Shown: positions 28,217 through 37,475 of the stretch, piece by piece
Layout: every line of letters starts with the position of its first letter
How positions within the stretch are numbered: the first letter of the stretch is position 1
Source of the DNA: an uncultured Bacilli bacterium
Lineage (GTDB): Bacteria > Bacillota_I > Bacilli_A > RF39 > UBA660
Direction: 5' to 3'
Length of the DNA stretch: 64,000 nucleotides
Assembly (NCBI GenBank): GCA_947629315.1
Contig: CANRDB010000001.1
Span: forward strand, 84,995-148,994
The notes under the pieces: generated by a model
Told to the model about the DNA's origin: nothing
The model's database searches: none
What the model saw: only the letters and a program-made list of their open reading frames with translations
Position numbers and translations under genes: made by a program

Positions 28217-29001
28217 TTTAGTTTCGCCATTTTCTTTTTTAACTTTTGATGTTGTTTCCAAAATCTTCTGTCCCCTACGATATCCATATCACTCTCTTCT
28301 AAATAGTAGTCACTAGACTCTTCTGGAGCTCCGTGATAAATCGCTAATAACTCTTCATTATAAGTGAGTATTTTCTTTACTCGTTTGAGAAATGTTGGAT
28401 TATCTTCTAAATAAGGATAACTATCCAAAAGAGCAGTCACACCTATAAAGTAAGAATCCTGTAGTAAAAAAGCGACTCCTATTTCCATAAATTCCTCATC
28501 TTCTAAGATTAAATGACTCAATAAAATATAGTATTCTAAGGTAGTTAACATGCAAAGTTGTTCTTTGATAATATCTGTGTTTGAAAGATACTGTAAATGC
28601 ATCAACGTCCGTGAGAAAGAGTGAGGATAAAAGTGATTAATCAAAGACGGAAAATATGGATAAGGCTCTTTTCCATAGGAACCATGAATCAAACACACGA
28701 TATCGTTACTAATTTCAAATCGTTTTTTTCGTTCATCCTCTGATTCTTCTTGATTGAAAACCTCAAACCGACAAGTACTCACATAACTTTCTACATTATA
28801 TTTCACATCGTCTGGAAGAGAATAATCCATTGTTAAAGCTTTTACATAATCTCTAGTTAACTGCAACATAGCAATCGATGTATAATCAAATTCTTCATTT
28901 TTGGCTTCTTCCAAAAATTCTTTCACATCTTGTTGCACTAACATAGACTGAATAAATTTTAAACAAACAAGAGTATTATTTTCTAAAAATGTTTCCTCCA
29001 T
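28204..29001 (-). CDS. helical protein of unknown function
   Basis: 265 residues, soluble, largely alpha-helical and acidic in the first 240 residues, ending in a very basic tail (KQHQKLKKKMAKLKKGS) that could bind nucleic acid or membrane lipid. No family recognised. It starts 14 bases after lon ends, so it is probably cotranscribed with lon, and it has its own terminator. Confidence 0.7.
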   Translation of the reverse strand: MEETFLENNTLVCLKFIQSMLVQQDVKEFLEEAKNEEFDYTSIAMLQLTRDYVKALTMDYSLPDDVKYNVESYVSTCRFEVFNQEESEDERKKRFEISNDIVCLIHGSYGKEPYPYFPSLINHFYPHSFSRTLMHLQYLSNTDIIKEQLCMLTTLEYYILLSHLILEDEEFMEIGVAFLLQDSYFIGVTALLDSYPYLEDNPTFLKRVKKILTYNEELLAIYHGAPEESSDYYLEESDMDIVGDRRFWKQHQKLKKKMAKLKKGS

Positions 29002-29015
29002 ATGCAGCTCCTATT

Positions 29016-31328
29016 CTATTTCTTTTGCATTAATGCTTCATAAATTTCCATGTAATTTGTAACTGGAATAAATTCTAAAGAATCGGTAATTTCTTTTGGA
29101 AAATCTTCTAACTCAAATAAATTTTCTCTAGGAATAAAGATTTTGTGAATATGATTACGAATGGCGCCTAAACACTTCTCCCTAAGACCTCCCACTGGCA
29201 AAATATTTCCTCTTAAGGTAATCTCTCCTGTCATCGCAATATCTTTATCTAACTGAATATGCGCAAATGCACTAATAAGAGAAGTTACAAGAGTGACCCC
29301 CGCACTCGGTCCATCCTTTGTAATCGAACCAGAGGGAATATGAATGTGGATATCATTATCACATAATGCTTGATAATCAATACCAAAAGTATCACTATTT
29401 GCTTTGATATAAGAAAGTGCTAACGTCGCACTCTCCTTTAAGACATCTCCTAAAGAACCCGTTAGAATGAGTTTCCCTGACCCTTTATAATAATTGACTT
29501 CAATCGATAATACTTCCCCTCCATAAGGAGTATAAGAAAGCGCACTAACAACACCGATAGGATGTTCTAATACCACATTTTTATTAGTAAATTTACGGTG
29601 TCCTAAATACTTTTCCACATTATCGACCGTTAAAATAGGTCTTTCCATTTGATGATTGACAACGATAGAAGTAACAATCTTACGAATCACTTTCGCTAAC
29701 TGTCTTTCTAATTCCCTCACTCCAGATTCTTTCGTATAGTATCGAATAATATTCAAAATAACCTGATCATACACCTTTAAATAACCTAATCCATGACTTT
29801 TACATAGTTTGGGAATCAAATATTTTTTCGCAATATCCCGTTTCTCTAACTCTGTATAACCAGATATTTCAATCACTTCTAATCGGTCTAATAATGGTAA
29901 TGGAATATTATCTGTCGAATTTGCTGTCAAAATAAACATAACGTTGGATAAATCATATTCCATTTCTAAATAATTATCATGAAAGAATGCATTCTGTTCC
30001 GCGTCTAATACTTCTAGTAACGCACTTGTTGGATCCCCTTTGATACCCTTCGATAATTTATCTACCTCATCAATCAAAAAGACAGGATTGTTACTACTTG
30101 CAGTCATCATGCCGGTAATAATTCTTCCGGGACTAGCTCCCAGATAAGACTTACGATGACCAACAATTTCAGCTTCATCATCTACTCCCCCTACCGATAT
30201 TTTGACAAAATGACGTCCAATACTTTTCGCAATCGAACGCGCTAATGTCGTTTTACCAGTTCCTGGAGGGCCTACTAGACAAAGAATAGGTCCAAACGTA
30301 TGATGACTATATTTTTGAACTGCTAAGTACTCAATAATTCTTGTTTTTACAGACTCTAAACCGTAGTGAGAAGCATCTAAACTTTTCCGAATTTGGTGAA
30401 AATCTTCTAAATCTTTCGTCTCTTGATTCCATGGCAATCGAAGAAGACAATCCAAATAATTTCTCTGCATGCCTATCTCTGGAGAGTTCGCGGATAAAGC
30501 CTCATATCGATGAAGTTCAAAGAGAATCTTTTCCCTTACCGCATCACTACATACTAAGGAATCAAACTTTTTTTTCAAATCTTGAATTTCTTGATCGTGA
30601 AGGGAAACATCTCCTAATTCTTCTTGGATTAATTTTATTTTTTCACGTAAAAGATAATCTTTTTGGGAATCTTCCAAAGAATCTTTTACTTTATTATCAA
30701 TTCTTTTTTCTATTTCAAATAAAGCTTCTTCCTGATAGATATCTGCCAAGATCATTTCGGTTCTCTTTAAAGAATCAGGACACTCTAGATATTCTCTTTT
30801 TCTCTCTAATGGCAAAGATAGATAATTGACGATGATATCAGTAATCTTGCCAATCGTTGTCGCACTATCAATTCTAGCAATAACACTATTACTAATCGTA
30901 GGAACCATCTTAATATAACTATCCAATTCTTTTTTCAATTTTCTAGTAATGGCGATATTGAGTTCTACTTCTACCATAGGCTCTTCTATCGTCTCAACAG
31001 TTGCCTCTATCACTTTCGCAAAAGTATGATTATATTCTGTCGCCATAGCACGATCAATTCCTCGTAAGACAATACGCACTTTTCCATTAGGAAGTTCTAA
31101 CTTACTGGTAATTTCCGAAATGGTTCCAACCCTTGGCATATCCTTTAATGGGGTAGTCTCTTCAAGGGGATTTACCTTTGTCACTACCAAAACTCTCGTT
31201 TCATCAATTAAGTCCAAGGCTTTTCCAATTTGATTTCCTATCTTACTATCTAGTTCTAAACGTAGTTCATTGTACGGAAGCAACATAAGATCATTTAGGA
31301 CAATTACCGGTAATTGACATTTTTCCAC
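29016..31328 (-). CDS. lon: ATP-dependent protease La (Lon)
   Basis: 770 residues, the usual Lon length. N-terminal substrate domain (LPVIVLNDLMLLPYNELRLE), AAA+ module with Walker A GPPGTGKTT and Walker B VFLIDEVD, sensor region with LLDRLEVIEISGYT, and the C-terminal Ser-Lys protease: KDGPSAGVTL (catalytic Ser) and REKCLGAIRN (catalytic Lys). It degrades misfolded and regulatory proteins. The start is GTG at 31328, set by GGAGG seven bases upstream; the longer frame would begin inside the promoter. A SigA promoter lies directly upstream and no CIRCE or CtsR-type repeat was seen. Confidence 0.96.
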   Translation of the reverse strand: MEKCQLPVIVLNDLMLLPYNELRLELDSKIGNQIGKALDLIDETRVLVVTKVNPLEETTPLKDMPRVGTISEITSKLELPNGKVRIVLRGIDRAMATEYNHTFAKVIEATVETIEEPMVEVELNIAITRKLKKELDSYIKMVPTISNSVIARIDSATTIGKITDIIVNYLSLPLERKREYLECPDSLKRTEMILADIYQEEALFEIEKRIDNKVKDSLEDSQKDYLLREKIKLIQEELGDVSLHDQEIQDLKKKFDSLVCSDAVREKILFELHRYEALSANSPEIGMQRNYLDCLLRLPWNQETKDLEDFHQIRKSLDASHYGLESVKTRIIEYLAVQKYSHHTFGPILCLVGPPGTGKTTLARSIAKSIGRHFVKISVGGVDDEAEIVGHRKSYLGASPGRIITGMMTASSNNPVFLIDEVDKLSKGIKGDPTSALLEVLDAEQNAFFHDNYLEMEYDLSNVMFILTANSTDNIPLPLLDRLEVIEISGYTELEKRDIAKKYLIPKLCKSHGLGYLKVYDQVILNIIRYYTKESGVRELERQLAKVIRKIVTSIVVNHQMERPILTVDNVEKYLGHRKFTNKNVVLEHPIGVVSALSYTPYGGEVLSIEVNYYKGSGKLILTGSLGDVLKESATLALSYIKANSDTFGIDYQALCDNDIHIHIPSGSITKDGPSAGVTLVTSLISAFAHIQLDKDIAMTGEITLRGNILPVGGLREKCLGAIRNHIHKIFIPRENLFELEDFPKEITDSLEFIPVTNYMEIYEALMQKK

Positions 31329-31355
31329 TATCTCACCTCCGTTGTTTTGTTGTTT

Positions 31356-31385
31356 ATTATAGTACAAAAAAAAAATCTTTGTCAA
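31356..31385 (-). promoter_or_regulatory. lon promoter
   Basis: Minus-strand TTGACA (31380-31385), 18-base T-rich spacer, TATAAT (31356-31361). Confidence 0.8.
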
Positions 31386-31399
31386 CAAAAAAAGAAAAT

Positions 31400-32029
31400 C
31401 TATTTCGCTTTTCTTTTTTTATATTCTAGACAAAAATTTTGTAATTGACAATTATCGCATAAGGGATTCTGTGCCTTACAGTAATATCTACCAAATAATA
31501 CCAATTGATGATGTAATCGTCCAAGAGAATAGCCTTTCCATTTTCTCGTTAATTTTTTTTCAATGGTTAAGACATCATCATTTGGTTTTGCGAGCGCTAA
31601 TCGCTTACTTACCCGGCTCACATGCGTATCTACCGCTACACAATTCTCTCCATATAAATTGGATAGAACCACATTCGCTGTCTTATGTCCTACCCCACTT
31701 AAACTCTCCAAGAATGCTCGATCATTCGGTACCATTCCCCCTCTTTGGATAAGAGAATCCGCAATCTTTTTAATATTTTCTGATTTTCTTTGATAAGTAC
31801 CAATCGGTCTAATAATCTCCACTAAATCTTCAATTGGAGCATCCCTTAATGCTTCTAAAGTAGGATATTTTGAAAATAAAACAGCAGTAACCATATTGAC
31901 TCTTTTATCTGTCGTTTGTGCACTTAGCATAACCGCTATTAGTAATTCATAGTCTTTTTGATATTGTAACTCACATCGTGGATTAGGATATAGAGAATCT
32001 AAATACTCAACTATCTTGTCCGTCATCAT
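31400..32029 (-). CDS. nth: endonuclease III (DNA glycosylase/AP lyase)
   Basis: 209 residues. Helix-hairpin-helix with the catalytic Lys (LSGVGHKTANVVLSNL), the catalytic Asp in VDTHVSR, and the C-terminal iron-sulfur loop C-x6-C-x2-C-x5-C (CKAQNPLCDNCQLQNFC). It removes oxidised pyrimidines in base excision repair. It overlaps dnaD by 23 bases, the dnaD-nth order found in Bacillus. A second ATG follows at codon 2. Confidence 0.95.
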   Translation of the reverse strand: MMTDKIVEYLDSLYPNPRCELQYQKDYELLIAVMLSAQTTDKRVNMVTAVLFSKYPTLEALRDAPIEDLVEIIRPIGTYQRKSENIKKIADSLIQRGGMVPNDRAFLESLSGVGHKTANVVLSNLYGENCVAVDTHVSRVSKRLALAKPNDDVLTIEKKLTRKWKGYSLGRLHHQLVLFGRYYCKAQNPLCDNCQLQNFCLEYKKRKAK

Positions 32030-32651
32030 TTAACCAATCACAATCTATTAATTCTTTATTTACTTTTGATTTCTTAAAATTTCGACGATTCTTCTCTACA
32101 TCCGCTTTCGTTTTAATTCCTTTTTTCTCCCACTCCATCAAAATTTTATCGATGTAACGAAAATGAGTAATTCCATTATAAACAGCTTCTTGAATAGCTA
32201 AAATCAACGTTTCTTCAGAGGTTCCCGTTTCTATCCATCCCCGAATAGTTTCTATTTCTGAAGGAGATAACTGTCGTCCTAACTCCCGTTCACAAGTAGC
32301 ATATAAATCATTAGGTTCTAAAGCATCCTTTTTATCCATTAGTAAAAACGCTAACTTTTCATAAAGTAACTGTAAAGAGATTACCTCATTTCGGATTCCA
32401 TCTTGCATGACTACATCCCAACTCAAACATCCTTTTTCAGATAAATTATTAATAATTTCTAGTACTTGTTGTAAGGGAATACTTAAATCTTCACTAATCT
32501 GTTTGGGGTTATACTGATTATCCGCACGATTCCACAAGTAAAATAACATAATAAATTCCTGATCAGTTAAGTTAAGTTTATGATACTGTAGTAAAAATAT
32601 CTTGGGAATTTGATAAGTCTTTTCTTTTAATAACTCTAGAACTTGTTCCAT
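32007..32651 (-). CDS. dnaD: DnaD-type replication initiation protein
   Basis: 214 residues. An N-terminal winged-helix domain (about 1-100, DQEFIMLFYLWNRADNQYNP, then DLSIPLQQVLEIINNLSEKG) and a C-terminal DnaB_2 domain (about 120-195) with the hallmark ETIRGWIE and the YIDKILMEWEKKG helix. DnaD helps load the replicative helicase at oriC and at restarted forks. Start at 32651 is chosen from AGGTGG; the 15 upstream codons would include this site. Overlaps nth. Confidence 0.92.
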   Translation of the reverse strand: MEQVLELLKEKTYQIPKIFLLQYHKLNLTDQEFIMLFYLWNRADNQYNPKQISEDLSIPLQQVLEIINNLSEKGCLSWDVVMQDGIRNEVISLQLLYEKLAFLLMDKKDALEPNDLYATCERELGRQLSPSEIETIRGWIETGTSEETLILAIQEAVYNGITHFRYIDKILMEWEKKGIKTKADVEKNRRNFKKSKVNKELIDCDWLNDDGQDS

Positions 32652-32698
32652 AAAACCACCTACCACCATTATACAAGAAACTATTCTTTTGGGCAAGA

Positions 32699-32719
32699 AA
32701 AAAAGGCTTAAGCCTTTTT
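32699..32719 (-). terminator. palindromic terminator
   Basis: AAAAGGCTTAAGCCTTTTT; the stem overlaps the stop of the zinc-ribbon membrane gene. Symmetrical, so usable in both directions. Confidence 0.75.
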
Positions 32720-33371
32720 ATTCATACTTTTGTCCACAACCTTGGCAAAATTGATCATCTGGACTTTTTCTTGGTTGACCACAATGACTACATACCTGAA
32801 CATTTTGAACAGTTGGCGCTACCACATTGTTAGCTGGAGCTACTGGTTGTTGGTTCACAGGCATTACTTGCATATTTGGTAATACTTGCATTGGCTGTTG
32901 TTGTTGTGGCAACATTGCTTTAAATGTTGGAATATCATCCATTACATTCAAAACAAGAAGCACAAGAGCTGCGATTACCATTAACCAATATCCAATAGAA
33001 ACATAATCTAAAGTCTCAACAGATAATGCTAAAGAAAGAACATACCCTACAGAAAAATAAGATACATGTTTTCCTTTTTGTAGAAAATACGTAAGCATTG
33101 GAATAAGACTTGCTAAAACATAAACAATGCCATAGAACGTTGGACAACTATCCCAAAGATTAGCAGAATTAGTTACTCCATACATAGAAATCTTTACATA
33201 TGGTAAAAAACTTGCTATCAAAAGTACTGCCCCAGCAGCTACCCCTGACCATTTCATAATAGTCTCTTTATCAACTGGTTTAGCAGGTGCTACCATTGGC
33301 ATAGGTGCCATTCCATTTGCTACTGGCTGTTGCATTCCAACTGGTTGTTGTACTCCATTTGTATTATTCAT
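32718..33371 (-). CDS. membrane protein with C-terminal zinc ribbon
   Basis: 217 residues. A Gln/Pro/Met-rich start (MNNTNGVQQPVGMQQPV), four predicted membrane helices (about 38-58, 72-94, 100-118, 123-142), another Gln/Pro/Val-rich linker and a zinc ribbon at the C-terminus (CSHCGQPRKSPDDQFCQGCG). Compared with the 16.6-18 kb protein the ribbon is at the opposite end. No enzymatic motif. It has its own promoter (33396-33424) and terminator, so it is a single-gene unit. Confidence 0.75.
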   Translation of the reverse strand: MNNTNGVQQPVGMQQPVANGMAPMPMVAPAKPVDKETIMKWSGVAAGAVLLIASFLPYVKISMYGVTNSANLWDSCPTFYGIVYVLASLIPMLTYFLQKGKHVSYFSVGYVLSLALSVETLDYVSIGYWLMVIAALVLLVLNVMDDIPTFKAMLPQQQQPMQVLPNMQVMPVNQQPVAPANNVVAPTVQNVQVCSHCGQPRKSPDDQFCQGCGQKYE

Positions 33372-33395
33372 TTTTTAACCTCCATTTTCTACTTT

Positions 33396-33424
33396 ATTAT
33401 AACATACTCTTTTTCGTTTATCAA
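33396..33424 (-). promoter_or_regulatory. promoter of the four-helix zinc-ribbon gene
   Basis: Minus-strand TTGATA, 17 bases, TATAAT, with TGT before the -10. Confidence 0.7.
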
Positions 33425-33427
33425 TAA

Positions 33428-34024
33428 TTAACGTTCTAAATGTATCACTTCGTATTCCTCTTTGACAAATAGAATCGTGTAACTGCGACTAGTAATTTTG
33501 TAAAAATCCCCCCACTTTTGATGAAGAGATTCAATATAGTCAGAAGAAAGATTTTCATCATAAAAAATGACATTAACAGGATTTTCTATGGGAATTTCTT
33601 TCGTCAAATAAATATAATCACAATTTTTAGTCTCATTTATACAAAAAGTTTTATCATGAAAATAAAAACGATTTCTTTCTAGTTGAAGATTCTTTAAAAC
33701 AACAATATGGTCTAGAAGTACTTTATAAGGATAGATGAGCGGATATTCCTCCCTCATAAAGACATACTGTAAATTTCTACTAAAAAGAGAAATCGTAGAA
33801 TACAGTTCTTGTTCTCCTTGATAATCTAAAACATACAAAATATATTCTTCTTGATTTTTTAACAGAAGAGATTTACTTTCCTTTAAAGAAAGAAAGACAA
33901 CTGCTAATTCATTTTCTTTCAGTTGAATATCAATCGTTTTTAAACGACTAGAATAAATATGAATACATAAAAACGTACAATTTATGATAATAACAAAGAG
34001 CATAAAGAACAGAATTTTTTTCAT
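33428..34024 (-). CDS. single-pass envelope protein, possibly a degenerate ComEC-type lactamase domain
   Basis: 198 residues: a hydrophobic N-terminal anchor (about 4-26) and a beta-rich domain. The region ENELAVVFLSLKESKSLLLK resembles the opening of the ComEC C-terminal metallo-beta-lactamase domain (where DVGQGDS would sit), but metal ligands (HxHxDH) are absent. That likeness is weak. It lies 10 bases after cca and is presumably cotranscribed. Confidence 0.5.
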   Translation of the reverse strand: MKKILFFMLFVIIINCTFLCIHIYSSRLKTIDIQLKENELAVVFLSLKESKSLLLKNQEEYILYVLDYQGEQELYSTISLFSRNLQYVFMREEYPLIYPYKVLLDHIVVLKNLQLERNRFYFHDKTFCINETKNCDYIYLTKEIPIENPVNVIFYDENLSSDYIESLHQKWGDFYKITSRSYTILFVKEEYEVIHLER

Positions 34025-34034
34025 ACCTACTCTA

Positions 34035-35111
34035 TCATATGATAGGATTGTTAGAATATGATTGCAGAAACAATAAAAGGTCTTGTTCTATATTCTTGAC
34101 TGTCCCCTCTACAATGCTTTTTTCTAACAAGGGATAGACTTGCGAAGGATGATATCCAAGCGAAATCAGTTTCTCTTTCGATAAAGCAATATCTTGACGA
34201 TGATGAATTGGTAATGCTTGATATTGTTGTTCCAATAATGAAAGTGGTAAGTTCTTCCATGCATAGTATAGTTTTCCATACTCTAACCCATATTGATAAA
34301 GCATAAAAGGTGTCATTTCTTTGAAAGACATCAGGTATTGGATATTTTTTATTTTAGACTGTTCTTCTCTCGTAAAAGGATATTGATTGGTGTTCAACAC
34401 TTGTGCCCAAATCATTTCTTTATCAAAAATGATTTGACAATGAGAAAAATCACATGCCAATACTTTCCCTAGATGAAACTTTTGTAGTAACCTAATTCCC
34501 TTTTCTACGTTGGGAGAGGAAAAAATCTTATCCAACTCTTCCTTTTTACGATAAAAAGATAAATGCTCCAAGAAAGATGCACAGGTTGTAATCGCTTCTT
34601 GGAGAGTTTCTTCTATCTCAAAATCTAAGATGGTTGCAAAACGAATCGCCCGTAAAATACGGAAAGGATCTTGTTGTAATTTTTGAAAAGGATTTGCTAC
34701 AGAACGAATGATTTTTTCATCCAAATCTTTTTTCGCACCTAATTGATCTATCCAGTGTTCCTCCTTATCCATACAAACGGTATTCATGATGAAGTCTCGT
34801 CTTTCTAAATCCTCTAATAACGTTGAAACAAATTGAATATGAGGTGTTCTAACTCCCGTATATTGAATATCTTTTCGGTAGGTTGTAATCTCTACGGGTA
34901 TTCCGTGATAAACCAATTTTGTACAACCATAATGAGTAGATACAACCTCTTTAAAGCATGCTTGAACTTGCTCTGGAGTAGCATTCGTGCAAATATCATA
35001 ATCTTCACTTTTTCTTCCTAAATAATAATCTCTAGGATATCCACCGACCACAAAAGCCTCATACCCACGTTCTTCCAAAACTTTCAAAATATTTTTAATT
35101 TCTTCTTTCAT
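34035..35111 (-). CDS. cca: CCA-adding enzyme / poly(A) polymerase family nucleotidyltransferase
   Basis: 358 residues. Head domain with the class II nucleotidyltransferase signature (VVGGYPRDYYLGRKSEDYDI: the two Asp ligands in the D-x-D motif), ERRDFIMNTVC, then the ADP-ribose-like RIVRA-type helix DPFRILRAIRFATILDFEI. The C-terminal body is shorter than in E. coli. It adds or repairs CCA at tRNA 3' ends; an encoded CCA on the one tRNA seen here would leave repair as the main job for it. Start at 35111 is set by AGGAG; the upstream frame runs into the terminator hairpin of the gene before. Confidence 0.9.
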   Translation of the reverse strand: MKEEIKNILKVLEERGYEAFVVGGYPRDYYLGRKSEDYDICTNATPEQVQACFKEVVSTHYGCTKLVYHGIPVEITTYRKDIQYTGVRTPHIQFVSTLLEDLERRDFIMNTVCMDKEEHWIDQLGAKKDLDEKIIRSVANPFQKLQQDPFRILRAIRFATILDFEIEETLQEAITTCASFLEHLSFYRKKEELDKIFSSPNVEKGIRLLQKFHLGKVLACDFSHCQIIFDKEMIWAQVLNTNQYPFTREEQSKIKNIQYLMSFKEMTPFMLYQYGLEYGKLYYAWKNLPLSLLEQQYQALPIHHRQDIALSKEKLISLGYHPSQVYPLLEKSIVEGTVKNIEQDLLLFLQSYSNNPII

Positions 35112-35120
35112 TTGTCTCCT

Positions 35121-35143
35121 AAAAAAGATGGATTTCTCCATCT
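35121..35143 (-). terminator. terminator between the DUF1292-like gene and cca
   Basis: Minus strand AAGATGGA-GAAA-TCCATCTT then T4, about 10 bases past the stop and just before the cca ribosome site; read-through may still feed cca. Confidence 0.75.
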
Positions 35144-35152
35144 TCTCTTTCT

Positions 35153-35407
35153 TTACATATACTGTTCAATAATTTTAGGAAGACTTTCTTTTAAGTCTTC
35201 ATTAAATTTAATAATTAATGTCTCCAACAAGTCTGGATCATCCACCTCGTCGACACCACTATCTCCTATCAACTCGCCAATGATAAATTCTTTATAGTTC
35301 TCTTTATTCACTAGATAAACATATTGACTTCCCTCTAGTGAAAGGATGGAAACAGCTACGTATTTTTTTTGATCATCTAATGTTAAAATATCTCCTTGTT
35401 CTATCAT
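35153..35407 (-). CDS. DUF1292-like small acidic protein
   Basis: 84 residues: LTLDDQKKYVAVSILSLEGS and QYVYLVNKENYKEFIIGEL follow the pattern of the DUF1292 family (YrzB-like), small acidic proteins of unknown role. Its ATG overlaps the upstream stop by four bases (ATGA), so the two are translationally coupled. Confidence 0.6.
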   Translation of the reverse strand: MIEQGDILTLDDQKKYVAVSILSLEGSQYVYLVNKENYKEFIIGELIGDSGVDEVDDPDLLETLIIKFNEDLKESLPKIIEQYM

Positions 35408-37014
35408 ACTCTTTTAGTTCCTCCTTCTGCCAAATCTAGTGCTTCTTGTGCTTCTATCTGTTTTTTCTTTCTATCTAATCTTAACCATGAAATAGTTCCA
35501 AAAATAGTTGTACTAACAGAAGCTGCTAAAGCAACAAAATCTTTCATATTAGGTAATAATTGACTTAAACCAATATTGGCTGCCTTAACGGCTGCTAAAG
35601 AAGCAAAGCAATTCTTAGCGGCTACTAATGGGTTTACTCCAAAAATAGAAACTAATACTGTCGTTGATAAACATCCAGCAGCTGCTATCATACAAGCAAC
35701 AACCGCTTTCTTATCAATAGAGGATTTCGCTTGTTCCCGACTAACGATATGATATTTTCTTCTACGTGAACGTCCCATACCAGAATTAAGATTAGGGTCA
35801 CCATATCCATTCTGTTCAAAATCAGGTTCATCGCCCATCTGATTATTTTCATCACCAACATTTTCCTGAACATCGGCATTTTCTTGAGCACCAGCAGTAT
35901 TTTGTGACTGTTCCGCATGGTTAGCATTTCCATAGCCTATTGCTTCTAAATACTCGTTTATAACAGAATCAACATCAAGACTAATGGTAGTAGGGCCAAC
36001 ATTCTTAACCGTCTCCAGAACCATTTTAGCAGGCCACTTTGTATTTATTAAGGTTTGTGCTGCTTCTTGTTCTGAATAACCACTTGCCTCTATCTCTCGC
36101 AAAGTATTGATAACTTCATTTTTTCCATATCTTTCATAAGCCTTTTGATATGAAAATTCCAAAGCATATCTGTTGTCATCGTTGCTATTTGCTAACAATA
36201 TTTGATAACAGAAAGGTAATCCTATATCACCATATTCGTGATAAAGTTCATTGGCTAGTACAGCACCACGCAACTTTGTATTTTCATATTTGCTTGTCAA
36301 CTCATTCGCCAATTCTGCAACAAAATGTGTACGCACATCTTTTTGTTGTTCTAAAGTCAACGCATGACCAGATTCCTCTAATTCTTTAAAAAGATAATCG
36401 ATATCCTGATAATCAATCACGCGAGTAGTATAACTCTCAAAAAATGCCTTACCAAGAGCACCAAAATTCTGTTGGTCAACATATCCTTCTGCTGTTGGCA
36501 ATAAGTGTTCCCGCTTAAGTTGTTTCTCGTAGGAATCTACCACTTTTTTGGGATTTAAAATAATCCCATCTTTTCCAGCTTGCACAATACCAAAAAGCAC
36601 TTCTGATTCAGGATATCCTAATTTCAATAACTCACTAGCAACAAAACCATAATCTGATTTTTTATATTCTGGAATAACATCTCTCAAAAATGCGACAACA
36701 CGATTCACCTTATCTTTTTGATCAGGATCTTGTGTATCTGCCTTATTCTCACCACTGGTACTATTAGCAGCCTCTGCATGATTAGAAGCAGCTGCTTGCC
36801 TCTTTTTCTCTTCTTTCCAAACAGTCTTAGCAATATCTACCAATGTATATTTGACATCTACGTTAACATCTAACTGTGGATATTGATCCTTAATCTGTTG
36901 CAAAACACCTGATTTAGCGTATACATGGTTACCTACTTGTTCAAAATTAGAAGATACAAACAATGGATTGTTACTAAAAAATTCTCTAAATTCGTTCATT
37001 TCTTGCTCTGTCAC
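35404..37014 (-). CDS. tail-anchored helical protein of unknown function
   Basis: 536 residues. The first 380 residues are helical and soluble, with an Ala/Asn/Glu-rich insert near 75-95; 380-430 is a low-complexity acidic Asn/Gln/Glu stretch; then an Arg-rich patch (GRSRRRKYHIVSR) and two hydrophobic segments (about 443-465, 492-513) with a basic cytosolic end. I do not recognise it. It starts at GTG (37014) with GAGGTG six bases upstream and an extended -10 (TGA-TATAAT) further up. Coupled to the DUF1292-like gene. Confidence 0.7.
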   Translation of the reverse strand: MTEQEMNEFREFFSNNPLFVSSNFEQVGNHVYAKSGVLQQIKDQYPQLDVNVDVKYTLVDIAKTVWKEEKKRQAAASNHAEAANSTSGENKADTQDPDQKDKVNRVVAFLRDVIPEYKKSDYGFVASELLKLGYPESEVLFGIVQAGKDGIILNPKKVVDSYEKQLKREHLLPTAEGYVDQQNFGALGKAFFESYTTRVIDYQDIDYLFKELEESGHALTLEQQKDVRTHFVAELANELTSKYENTKLRGAVLANELYHEYGDIGLPFCYQILLANSNDDNRYALEFSYQKAYERYGKNEVINTLREIEASGYSEQEAAQTLINTKWPAKMVLETVKNVGPTTISLDVDSVINEYLEAIGYGNANHAEQSQNTAGAQENADVQENVGDENNQMGDEPDFEQNGYGDPNLNSGMGRSRRRKYHIVSREQAKSSIDKKAVVACMIAAAGCLSTTVLVSIFGVNPLVAAKNCFASLAAVKAANIGLSQLLPNMKDFVALAASVSTTIFGTISWLRLDRKKKQIEAQEALDLAEGGTKRV

Positions 37015-37065
37015 TTATATCACCTCTAGTTTACATTACGATAACATTATATCACAAAAGGATAC

Positions 37066-37096
37066 AAAAAAAAAGCATTAAAAATTAATTTAATGC
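37066..37096 (-). terminator. hup terminator, overlapping the end of the gene
   Basis: Minus strand GCATTAAA/TTTAATGC with a 6-base loop and at least nine Ts. The stem includes the last codons of hup. Confidence 0.8.
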
Positions 37097-37357
37097 ATCT
37101 TTTAATTTTGAACCAGCTTTTACTGTTACTGCTACTCTAGCAGGAATGTTGACAACTTCACCAGTTCTTGGATTACGTCCTTTCTTAGCTGCTTTCTTTT
37201 TAGCAGTAAAAGTAGTGAATCCAGTTAATGTAACTTTTCCTTCTTTTTTTAATCCTTTAATAACTCCACTCATCATGGCATCTAATGCACGAGTAGCATC
37301 TGCTTTTGTTAACCCAGTCTCTTCAGCTATGTAGTTAACTAAATCTGTTTTAGTCAT
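37085..37357 (-). CDS. hup: DNA-binding protein HU
   Basis: 90 residues, the exact HU length. MTKTDLVNYIAEETGLTKAD, the GFTTFTAKKKAAKKGRNP segment and the IPARVAVTVKAGSKLKDAL end match HU; the flexible DNA-binding arm contains RNPRTGE. A histone-like protein bending and compacting DNA. The start is set by GGGAGG seven bases upstream, removing five codons from the longest frame. Single gene with its own promoter and terminator. Confidence 0.96.
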   Translation of the reverse strand: MTKTDLVNYIAEETGLTKADATRALDAMMSGVIKGLKKEGKVTLTGFTTFTAKKKAAKKGRNPRTGEVVNIPARVAVTVKAGSKLKDALN

Positions 37358-37402
37358 AGACTTACCTCCCAAATTTCTATAAGCTATCTTGCTTACACTT
37401 TA

Positions 37403-37431
37403 AGAATATCATATTCAAAATATAAAAGCAA
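37403..37431 (-). promoter_or_regulatory. hup promoter
   Basis: Minus-strand TTGCTT, 17 bases, TATTCT with an extended TGA before it. Confidence 0.65.
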
Positions 37432-37475
37432 GTTTTTTTTCAATTTTCCTTTATTTTAAAGATATTTTATCCCTT

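Noticed and set aside
30341..30829. 162-codon plus-strand frame inside lon
   Set aside because: Antisense shadow of a conserved protein-coding region; no ribosome site and Lon motifs intact on the other strand.
34051..34260. 69-codon minus-strand frame within cca
   Set aside because: Different frame of the same strand inside the cca coding region with no ribosome site.
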